Origin: Phycisphaerales bacterium UBA3158 | GTDB lineage: Bacteria > Planctomycetota > Phycisphaerae > Phycisphaerales > SM1A02 | NCBI GenBank assembly: GCA_002364555.1 | Contig: DEYM01000041.1 | Coordinates: forward strand, 1 to 23,704 | Direction: 5' to 3' | Length of the DNA stretch: 23,704 bases | Shown: positions 1-6,207 of the stretch, one piece after another | Layout of the letters: each line of letters opens with the position of its first letter | Numbering within the stretch: the first letter of the stretch is position 1 | Notes under the pieces: model-generated | Told to the model about the DNA's origin: nothing | Databases searched by the model: none | Seen by the model: only the letters and a program-made list of their open reading frames with translations | Position numbers and translations under genes: made by a program

Positions 1-359
1 TGGTGGACTGGGACAGGAAAACCATGAAAGCATGTCGATTGCATGGATTGGGCGATGCTTCACTCTCCACAGGCAGGCATGGCTTGAGAACACCGGTTGA
101 GATTGAACACGTCGATCCGGATCTGATCGATGCCATCATCGTGCCGGCGATGGCCTTCGATGACAATGGCGGCCGACTTGGTAGAGGCGGTGGGTACTAC
201 GATCGTTTTCTCGAGGCGACCACATCGGACATGAAGCGAATAGGAGTCGCATTCGATCAGCAGATTGTGGAGAAGGTTCCCGTCGAGCCCTGGGATGAGA
301 GAGTCGACATCGTCATCACGCCCAGCAGGACGATCTCGATCTGTACCGGGGAATCCTGA
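1..359 (+). CDS. 5-formyltetrahydrofolate cyclo-ligase (5,10-methenyltetrahydrofolate synthetase), C-terminal part
   Basis: This is the 3' portion of a gene whose start lies before the window; about 118 residues are visible. The family converts 5-formyl-THF to 5,10-methenyl-THF using ATP, a salvage step of one-carbon folate metabolism in the cytosol. The diagnostic glycine-rich nucleotide-binding motif GGRLGRGGGYYDRFL is present, preceded by the expected hydrophobic strand (DAIIVPAMAFD) and followed by the usual IGVAFDQQ strand and the VPVEPWDERVDIVITP end. A GTG at position 3 could be mistaken for a start, but family proteins are about 180-200 residues long and the frame is open to the window edge. 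The gene converges on the L,D-transpeptidase gene with only 3 nt between the stop codons. Confidence 0.9.
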   Translation, partial: VDWDRKTMKACRLHGLGDASLSTGRHGLRTPVEIEHVDPDLIDAIIVPAMAFDDNGGRLGRGGGYYDRFLEATTSDMKRIGVAFDQQIVEKVPVEPWDERVDIVITPSRTISICTGES

Positions 360-362
360 AGA

Positions 363-1556
363 TCACTGGCGTACGTCGAGGGTGCTGACACCTTCGGACA
401 TCAAGGCGTAGATCGTGTCTATCTCGCCATCTCGAAGCCGAACACATCCCATGGATGAATCCGTCCCGATACTCTCTGGCTCGATGGTCCCGTGTATGCC
501 GAAACCCCGTTCGCCCTTGTTCGTGGCATCAAGGCCTTCCAGGCCAAGCCAGTACTCGCCGATGGGATTCTCCGGATCATCCGATGGATAGAACTCGCCT
601 GTGCGGGGATTGGTCCATGTCGGATTGACGATCTTCTGTCCTTTTCTCACGCGGAACCTCCCTGTTGGCGTGGAATCAAACTGTCCGAGTCCAACTGTAT
701 AGCTTTTGACAAAGGCTCGCTCAGGCCCCTCTCCCATGAAGAGATCCAGCTGATGATTGGTCTTGCTGACTTCGGCATGGAATGGCCCATGGAGGATCTT
801 GATCGTCTGACCGACCTGGATCTTCTCTGGTCGATCAAGCCCGTTGATCATCTGGAGAAGCCGCCAGTCGATCTTGAGATCCTCGCGACTGACGATTCTG
901 GAGAGGGAATCACCAGGCTTGACTGTGTACTCGCTGGCCCAGGGATCACCCTCGAAGACATCGGAGCCGAAGACCAATTCATCATTCAGCATTCCCAGCA
1001 TCTGCCTTGCTTCATACCCCTGGCCGGGCTCAAGGGCACCGCTGTCAATGGCCTGGGTCAGCAGTGTCCTGGCCTCCAGGAAACGACCCTGCTCGATCAA
1101 GGCGGCGGCCATTCCCAGAGGGCCCTCTTGAGCGACCTCCTGAACAACTGGAATGTCGATGGTCTGTACCGGGGCCTGCACTTCCTTGACCACCACGGGT
1201 ACTTCACGTGGCGTCTGAGGAACCTCAGACACCTTTGCGGGAGTGTTCATCGATGAAGCAGGGACGTCTTCGATGACAGTCTCTGAAGCTCCTGGTGTCC
1301 ATCGTGGTGGTGCGGAGGTCGTGTTCATGACCTCTCGTGAGACGTTGGAAGCCAGAGGGTCTGCAATGGCCATGACGCTCGTCGGAGCAACCTCTCCGGA
1401 ATCGCCCTCTCCATCCCATCCATAGGCGATCCAGAAAACCACCCCAGCGGCAACAAGCAGCGTCACGAACAGGACTGGACCACGTCGTTTACGGCGGCGA
1501 CGATAGACATATCTACCTCGAACGGGACTGGACTGCATTTGACTGGGAAGTGCCAT
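363..1556 (-). CDS. Membrane-anchored LysM / L,D-transpeptidase (YkuD) protein
   Basis: Predicted cell-wall enzyme of 397 residues. L,D-transpeptidases use an active-site cysteine to make 3-3 peptidoglycan cross-links or to attach proteins to peptidoglycan in the periplasm. An Arg/Lys-rich N-terminus (about 15-25) precedes one membrane segment (26-47, VLFVTLLVAAGVVFWIAYGW), giving an N-in, C-out topology. A Pro/Val-rich linker and a short TPR-like helix pair (about 145-190) lead to a LysM domain (209-255, YTVKPGDSL...INGL...VGQTIKI). The YkuD domain (259-396) has the catalytic signature with His355 (IHGT) and Cys371 (SSMGCVRL). The ATG at 1556 is chosen over one 17 codons upstream because a perfect AGGAGG lies 6 nt before it. 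A weak TATAGT -10-like box at 1588-1593 on this strand could be its promoter. Confidence 0.93.
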   Translation of the reverse strand: MALPSQMQSSPVRGRYVYRRRRKRRGPVLFVTLLVAAGVVFWIAYGWDGEGDSGEVAPTSVMAIADPLASNVSREVMNTTSAPPRWTPGASETVIEDVPASSMNTPAKVSEVPQTPREVPVVVKEVQAPVQTIDIPVVQEVAQEGPLGMAAALIEQGRFLEARTLLTQAIDSGALEPGQGYEARQMLGMLNDELVFGSDVFEGDPWASEYTVKPGDSLSRIVSREDLKIDWRLLQMINGLDRPEKIQVGQTIKILHGPFHAEVSKTNHQLDLFMGEGPERAFVKSYTVGLGQFDSTPTGRFRVRKGQKIVNPTWTNPRTGEFYPSDDPENPIGEYWLGLEGLDATNKGERGFGIHGTIEPESIGTDSSMGCVRLRDGEIDTIYALMSEGVSTLDVRQ

Positions 1557-1562
1557 CCGAAA

Positions 1563-1568
1563 CCTCCT
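1563..1568 (-). promoter_or_regulatory. Shine-Dalgarno AGGAGG that fixes the L,D-transpeptidase start
   Basis: A perfect AGGAGG on the minus strand lies 6 nt upstream of the ATG at 1556. The alternative upstream ATG at 1607 has no comparable site and would place a short unrelated peptide before the basic membrane-anchor segment. Confidence 0.75.
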
Positions 1569-1665
1569 GGGATTCTGCGGTATGCAGACTATACCCAGCA
1601 AAGACAATTGGGTTCATCTGAACTGCGGACGCGTATCGTCAGGGCGGAATGAGCCCCGTCAGAAC

Positions 1666-3177
1666 CTAGAACATCAGCTGAAGCTGACTTCTGATGAGAA
1701 ACTGAGCATGATGGTTGTCCGGATCGGTTCGCCAGCCGGTCTGATCGATGGTCATGAAACCGGTGATGGGATCGAAAGAGACGCCGAAGTCGGTGGTGAA
1801 TTTCACATCCTGGCCATCGAGATACCAGTTGAAACCGACGGTGAGAATCGAGACTCCCTGGGTGTCGATGCCGTTTCCTTCAGGATCGCTGAGTACCTGA
1901 TTGAATGGCCCGCCCATTTCATACCGCGCGTAGATTTCCCATTTGGGATCCACATACATGCTGCCCTGAGCGACCAGCCCCCAGTAATCCAGTGAATCGA
2001 TGTCCCCCCCGGGATCCATCTGACGTTCCCAGACCATTGAGGCGAAGAGCGACGCGCCACCGAAGTCGGCGGAGATATCCGCCGTGAGTCCGTAGAGCAT
2101 GTTCTTGGGGTTGTTGGTGGACTCGTCGCGTTCCTGCGACTGACCGGTTCCCGCCACGCCGAGCATCAGACCAAACTCCTGATGAGTCGGTGATGTGAAT
2201 TGACGGAACTGCTCCCACTCACCGGCCAACAGCCATTCCAATCGTCCCGTGAAGGACCATTCCGTATCAGGCCGATAAGCGGCATAGGGTGGCACCTGCT
2301 CCTGATTTCGGATCGAGAACAAGGCGGTACTGCCGTTTGTGAACGCCACCTGAGTTCGAATGGCACCCAGGGCCATGTCCAGCTGTACACCCTGTGATCT
2401 TCCAAGACCGAAGCGATAGTCGATGAGCGACCGGTCCACTGCCAACTGCAGTCCCTCGTAGACCAGGAACTCGCGAGTGAAGGGAAGCTTGAAGATACCG
2501 GCCTTCACGGCGATGTTCTCCGTCAGACGCTGCTTGACCCAACCCTCGAAAAGTCTTGTGCCGAATTGCTGGGGATCTTCACTGAATCCGTAGGGATCCA
2601 GACGTCCGAATCCCATCTCCATGAAGAACTGCGTGTCGTTGAAGACATGACCTCCGAGATTGAATCTCGTCGTCGAGTTCTCGAATCCGTAGCGGGTTCT
2701 GTCGGAATTGTTGACGACATCACCATCATCGCCATTGAGGATGTTCGCCAGAAAGCGAACCTGCATCAGGGCACCGATGTTCAGGCGAAATCGCCCATCG
2801 GCACTGGCCAGGAAGAAGCCGTCGGACCAGCCAGCCATCAGGCCGTTGCCCATCAAGCTGGCTCGGGTATCGGCATCTGCCAGAACATCCTGAACGAGGC
2901 CCTTGATCTCCTCCGCACGCTGCTCGGTCATCCAGTCCTGCTGCGTCTCTGCACGGAGGATGTCGATCTCCTCCTTCATTCGACTGTTCTGGTTCTTGAC
3001 CTTCTCGAGCTCCTGACGAATCTCGTCGAGATCGGATGCTGTGATGCCCGTGAACTCCTTCGAGAGCTGTGGGGCATCTGCAACCTCTGCCATCGTCGTA
3101 TGCCCCAGAATCAGGACAACCAACAGTGGCAGGAGTCGATGGACGAGTACCAGTTTTCCAGAAGCTTGCATCAACAT
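1666..3177 (-). CDS. Outer-membrane porin, OprO/OprP-like (porin 1, downstream copy)
   Basis: 503-residue predicted outer-membrane channel for small solutes or anions. A basic/hydrophobic signal peptide occupies about residues 1-30 (cleavage near TMA|EV). A coiled-coil-like segment follows at about 48-77 (DLDEIRQELEKVKNQNSRMKEEI), then a conserved linker with TEQRAEEI and VQDVLADADTRASL (about 84-108). The beta-barrel begins near FRLNIGALMQVRF. Alternating hydrophobic strands run to a C-terminal phenylalanine (FLIRSQLQLMF), the usual BAM-recognition end. It is a paralogue of the neighbouring porin, sharing the linker and barrel start, but lacks that protein's large insertion after the first strand. 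The SD before the chosen ATG is weak; a second in-frame ATG two codons downstream is equally possible. Substrate cannot be read from sequence. Confidence 0.88.
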   Translation of the reverse strand: MLMQASGKLVLVHRLLPLLVVLILGHTTMAEVADAPQLSKEFTGITASDLDEIRQELEKVKNQNSRMKEEIDILRAETQQDWMTEQRAEEIKGLVQDVLADADTRASLMGNGLMAGWSDGFFLASADGRFRLNIGALMQVRFLANILNGDDGDVVNNSDRTRYGFENSTTRFNLGGHVFNDTQFFMEMGFGRLDPYGFSEDPQQFGTRLFEGWVKQRLTENIAVKAGIFKLPFTREFLVYEGLQLAVDRSLIDYRFGLGRSQGVQLDMALGAIRTQVAFTNGSTALFSIRNQEQVPPYAAYRPDTEWSFTGRLEWLLAGEWEQFRQFTSPTHQEFGLMLGVAGTGQSQERDESTNNPKNMLYGLTADISADFGGASLFASMVWERQMDPGGDIDSLDYWGLVAQGSMYVDPKWEIYARYEMGGPFNQVLSDPEGNGIDTQGVSILTVGFNWYLDGQDVKFTTDFGVSFDPITGFMTIDQTGWRTDPDNHHAQFLIRSQLQLMF

Positions 3178-3254
3178 CTTTCAGATGCTCCGAACGATAG
3201 GGCCAACTTTCATCAGCAGTGTATCGCTACAGGCCAAGGCGTGTGCTTCGTGCA

Positions 3255-3290
3255 TAAAAAGACACCGGCCGACCCATATGGGTCGGCCGG
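3255..3290 (-). terminator. Rho-independent terminator of porin 2
   Basis: A perfect 11-bp inverted repeat, CCGGCCGACCC (3265-3275) and GGGTCGGCCGG (3280-3290), encloses an ATAT loop. On the minus strand it is followed after a few bases by TCTTTTTA (from 3262 to 3255). It lies about 45 nt after the porin 2 stop codon and before the porin 1 start, so the two porins are mostly separate transcripts unless readthrough occurs. Confidence 0.9.
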
Positions 3291-3333
3291 CGCGAACATC
3301 GAGAGTTGCAGTGGGGTCATTTGACCCGCTAAC

Positions 3334-5073
3334 TCAGAAGAAGAGCTGGAGCTGCGAACGCAGCATCCACTCGCCACCATTGGTGCCCGAAGGCAGCCAG
3401 TTGGTGTAACCGTAACCGGAACCAAGAGCAACAACCTGGCTGAAGGAGTAGCTCCAGTCAAGGCTCAGCTTGGCGTTGTTACCAGCGAGGTACCAGTTAG
3501 CACCAACGGTCATCATGTTGAGATTCGCGTTGCTGCCATAAGTGCTGGAATATGCTGGATCGAGCCACTGGTATCGACCATAGAGCTCGACGTCATCCAT
3601 GATGTACATACCACCTGAGACTTCGAAGCCCCAAGGGTTGTTCGAGGATGAGTTCTGGCTGTCGCCAATGCTGATTGAACCCATTACGTTCCAACCGTTC
3701 ATGTTCATGGAAAGGTCACCGGTGACCTGCCAATCGCTGCGGCTAGTGTATGGCCACAGATCCGTGTCGGAATCGAGGTATGCAGCACCGACACCAGCGA
3801 GAATGCCCATTTCTTCACCTGGGGCAGAGCTGATCTGGTCGAACTGTTCCCAAGTACCGGCTGCCAGCCATTCGAAACGACCAGAGAAGGCATACTCAGC
3901 ACCGTTGGTGAAGTATGGGCTCTGTGCGTCCTGAGCGAAGGACTGGGAAGCGTTGGAGTACATGGCGTTGGCACGGAACGTGTCCGTGTCCCACTTAACC
4001 TTGACACCGTTGGTCAGGTTGGTGGTACCCCAGAAGTAGGTGTACAGCGAACGCTCAATTGCCTGCTGATATTCAGCATTGACAACGAAGCCACGCATTA
4101 CGTCGTACTTCTGACGACCGATCTGAACGCTGAACTCGTCGTTGAACTTGATGCCGCCGTAGGCCCATTCGAGGACGCCTTCGGAGATACCTGGGTTCGG
4201 AGTTGCAGCTGCAACACCACGTGCAGGGAAGCCGGCAGCGGAAAGCTGAGTAGCGACACCTTCGTTGGTGGTGTTGTAGGGCGACCAGTTGAGTCGCATG
4301 TTGTAGTAATAGTCCTCAGCGACGACGCCGGAGAGGTTGATGGCTGCACGAGTGGTCTCGAAGCCGTCATTTGTGCGGTTGCCGTACTGGAACGGGAAAC
4401 CGAAGCCGGCGCTGGTAGCACCGGGAGCGAGTGCGAGTGTGCCAGCAGGTGTATCGACGTACTGTCCGATACCTGGGTTCTGGGCAACCGCATCGTAGGT
4501 GCCTGTGTTGAGCCGTGGGTCAACTGCATCACCGTAAGGGCCAGCCAAATTTCTGTCGTCAAAGCCCTGCGAAGCCACTACTGGCTGAAGAGGGTTGAGA
4601 ACAACATTGTTTGGGTTGTTGGCGTAGTTCTGTGAGGGGGTGAAGTCGTTGGCAGTCAGCTGAGCTGCCAATGCTGGACCGGACAGTGGCGTGTTAGGCA
4701 CACGGTTGTTGCTCAGGATCCAGCGGTTCTGGAGGAGTCCGTTGATACGGAGCTTCCACTTGCCGTCGGAGCTTGAGATAACAAATCCGTTGTCGTAGCC
4801 AGCGGACATGTTGGACCCCTGGAGACTTGCACGCGTATCCGCATCTGCAAGAACGTCTTGGACGATCTCGCGGATCTCTTCGGATCGTTGCTCAGTCAGC
4901 CAATCGGCGTCCTGTTGGGATGAAAGCTGCGCGATCTTGGCTTCAGCGGCTTCAAGCCGAGCCTGCAGATTCGTGCTGCTGATATCAGAGGACGGTGAAG
5001 CTGCAAATACAGCACCCGTCAGCATCGTTGCAGTGGCTCCTGTAAGGAGACCTACCTTAGTCGTCAGACTCAT
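3334..5073 (-). CDS. Outer-membrane porin, OprO/OprP-like, with a long loop insertion (porin 2)
   Basis: 579-residue predicted outer-membrane channel. A signal peptide covers about 1-24 (cleavage near VFA|AS), a short coiled coil about 35-52 (LQARLEAAEAKIAQL) and the conserved linker about 58-86 (ADWLTEQRSEEI, VQDVLADADTRASL). The barrel starts at about 105 (WKLRINGLLQNRW). Residues about 122-235 are an Asn/Pro/Ala-rich insertion before the next strand (GFETTRAAINLSGV); the paralogue has only about 20 residues there. The C-terminus is LRSQLQLFF. An AGGAG lies 9 nt before the ATG. By eye its codons (GGT, GCT, AAC, more A/T at third positions) differ from most neighbours, which fits very high expression. 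A long AT-rich upstream region and a strong terminator also point to an abundantly transcribed single gene. Confidence 0.9.
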   Translation of the reverse strand: MSLTTKVGLLTGATATMLTGAVFAASPSSDISSTNLQARLEAAEAKIAQLSSQQDADWLTEQRSEEIREIVQDVLADADTRASLQGSNMSAGYDNGFVISSSDGKWKLRINGLLQNRWILSNNRVPNTPLSGPALAAQLTANDFTPSQNYANNPNNVVLNPLQPVVASQGFDDRNLAGPYGDAVDPRLNTGTYDAVAQNPGIGQYVDTPAGTLALAPGATSAGFGFPFQYGNRTNDGFETTRAAINLSGVVAEDYYYNMRLNWSPYNTTNEGVATQLSAAGFPARGVAAATPNPGISEGVLEWAYGGIKFNDEFSVQIGRQKYDVMRGFVVNAEYQQAIERSLYTYFWGTTNLTNGVKVKWDTDTFRANAMYSNASQSFAQDAQSPYFTNGAEYAFSGRFEWLAAGTWEQFDQISSAPGEEMGILAGVGAAYLDSDTDLWPYTSRSDWQVTGDLSMNMNGWNVMGSISIGDSQNSSSNNPWGFEVSGGMYIMDDVELYGRYQWLDPAYSSTYGSNANLNMMTVGANWYLAGNNAKLSLDWSYSFSQVVALGSGYGYTNWLPSGTNGGEWMLRSQLQLFF

Positions 5074-5082
5074 CTGTCGACA

Positions 5083-5087
5083 CTCCT
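5083..5087 (-). promoter_or_regulatory. Shine-Dalgarno AGGAG of porin 2
   Basis: AGGAG on the minus strand lies 9 nt upstream of the ATG at 5073 and supports that start. Confidence 0.7.
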
Positions 5088-5309
5088 AATCTCTCGAACG
5101 CTTTGGCCAAAGGTCAGCCGCTGCGCTCTCTCTGTTCGTGCCACGCTTGCGAAAACCCGAGCCAACACGGCCCGGCACAAGTGGGATCTTCGCCTATCGA
5201 CCAACCTAGGCCGATTTGTTGAAGGGCGGATGATACCGACTTGGTGGCACAACGCTACTCCTGAGGGTCGAATCCGTTGTTTTCAGGATCTAGCCCCTAT
5301 TGCAAACTA

Positions 5310-5337
5310 AATAAAGCCGTCTTAAGACCCTTGTAAA
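5310..5337 (-). promoter_or_regulatory. Candidate sigma-70-like promoter of porin 2
   Basis: On the minus strand TTTACA (5337-5332, five of six matches to TTGACA) is followed after 16 nt by TTTATT (5315-5310, four of six to TATAAT). Transcription from here would give a leader of about 230 nt before the porin 2 ATG. Planctomycete promoter consensus is poorly known and the region is AT-rich, so chance matches are likely. Confidence 0.3.
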
Positions 5338-5350
5338 CAACGATTTACAA
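5319..5350. promoter_or_regulatory. Two adjacent dyads, candidate operators upstream of porin 2
   Basis: GTCTTAAGAC (5319-5328) is a perfect 10-bp palindrome. Three bases away, TTGTAAA (5331-5337) and TTTACAA (5344-5350) form a perfect 7-bp inverted repeat with a 6-bp centre. The second dyad overlaps the candidate -35 box and the first sits in the spacer between -35 and -10, the usual placement for a repressor site. No known operator consensus was recognised. Confidence 0.35.
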
Positions 5351-5428
5351 ACAAACTCGCAGTTTTCTTTATCTCTTTACATCTCAAGAACAATCCACTG
5401 AATGGCTCTCAAGATGTCATTAGAAGGG

Positions 5429-5484
5429 TTTATGAGGCCTAATCGAGGCAAAGAAACCTGAAAATGCCTCATAAAAACAGCCTC
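5429..5484. repeat. Inverted repeat plus GAGGC/GCCTC half-site cluster
   Basis: TTTATGAGGC (5429-5438) and GCCTCATAAA (5466-5475) are a perfect 10-bp inverted repeat with a 27-nt centre. Inside and beside it are further copies of the core: GAGGC at 5434-5438 and 5445-5449, and GCCTC at 5466-5470 and 5480-5484. It could be a regulator-binding cluster about 360-410 bp upstream of porin 2, or an RNA hairpin. On the plus strand it is followed by a T-rich run (5508-5520), which would fit the 3' end of a small plus-strand RNA. Confidence 0.45.
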
Positions 5485-5556
5485 ATGAGCACTCTGGCTT
5501 CACACACTTTTTTGTTTTTTCAATGCGGATTTAGATGATCTGATCCAATTGCAGGT

Positions 5557-5763
5557 TCAGATTCGTCTCATCTTCCAGGACCAGACAGCGAATGCCAGGA
5601 TGGCTCGGATTCGAGACCACCTTGTGGGCTTGGGATGAGACTGATTTCCGAAAGCTGTTTCTGATCGCCATCGCCAATAGTCACGGCGAAATCGACCCTT
5701 ATGGATCAACCAAAGAGTCAAGAGTCCCATTGATGCCTGGAATATGAATTTCAAACAACCCAT
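5557..5763 (-). CDS. Doubtful small basic, tryptophan-rich ORF
   Basis: 68-codon ORF upstream of porin 2 on the same strand. An AGGAG lies 9 nt before the ATG (GCCAGGAGCGGCTTCAAATG), a point in its favour. The product has a short hydrophobic stretch (about 10-20, ASMGLLTLWLI) followed by a very Arg/Trp-rich tail (about 23-68) with no family I recognise. Other minus-strand frames in the same interval read as more normal protein: a 46-codon frame at 5531-5671 ends in LVLEDETNLNLQLDQII, and another contains VDFAVTIGDGDQKQLSEI. This may therefore be a shadow over a decayed gene and not a real gene. Confidence 0.2.
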   Translation of the reverse strand: MGCLKFIFQASMGLLTLWLIHKGRFRRDYWRWRSETAFGNQSHPKPTRWSRIRAILAFAVWSWKMRRI

Positions 5764-6146
5764 TTGAAGCCGCTCCTGGCCGTAGCCATGGTGGTGTACC
5801 TACACGCAATCCTACCGGCACTTCCATATATAGACAGTGATCCCGTCTGGAACCCCCCCTTGAGCCGCTGACTATTCACCGTGTGCAGCTCACGAGCAAT
5901 TGGGTGCTGCCGAGGATCTGATCCCTCTGGCAGCCCGTTTCAATCAGGGCGAGGTGGCTGGTCTGCACATCATTGGAGGTCGACATGCCATGACTTCCTG
6001 TACGAATGCTTGGTAGGTGCCATGCCCGAGCTGCATCAGGCAGTCATTTCATACTTCAAATGTTCATTGAAAACTTGAGCAGACTTCGAATCAACGCTTA
6101 CACTCGGAGACACTTCCCGGGCCTGCGTCCGAAAACATGTCCTATA
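5764..6146. other. Intergenic stretch without a convincing gene
   Basis: About 380 bp between the doubtful small ORF and the nuoH terminator hairpin. A plus-strand frame at 5864-6016 reads 50 codons of coding-like sequence (including EDLIPLAARF and GEVAGLHIIGG) that begins directly after a TGA and has no start codon with a ribosome site, so it may be a gene remnant. A TATATA occurs at 5827-5832. No tRNA, repeat array or long palindrome was seen. Confidence 0.4.
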
Positions 6147-6183
6147 CAGACGTCGATCGATGCTCCGACACGATCGGCGTCTG
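6147..6183 (-). terminator. Hairpin downstream of nuoH, probable terminator
   Basis: CAGACGTCGATC (6147-6158) and GATCGGCGTCTG (6172-6183) form a 12-bp inverted repeat with one non-complementary position and a 13-nt loop, starting 24 nt after the nuoH stop. One more A-T pair (6146/6184) extends it. On the nuoH strand the odd position is a C-A mismatch and the downstream sequence holds only a short GTTTTC tract, so it is a weak intrinsic terminator. In plus-strand RNA the same position is a G-U pair, and CTTTTG follows. Confidence 0.5.
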
Positions 6184-6207
6184 TCACTTTTGCATTGACG
6201 ATGTCGA

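Noticed and set aside
492..1256. Long plus-strand frame opposite the L,D-transpeptidase gene
   Set aside because: It lies antisense to a protein with clear LysM and YkuD motifs. Its translation has no family-like pattern and it has no ribosome site of note.
1607..1665. Terminator after porin 1
   Set aside because: Only a 4-bp GGGC/GCCC stem is present and no T-run follows on the minus strand, so readthrough into the L,D-transpeptidase gene cannot be excluded.
6061..6120. tRNA-like T-loop (ACTTCGAATC)
   Set aside because: The flanking bases do not pair into a T stem and no acceptor or anticodon arm can be drawn.
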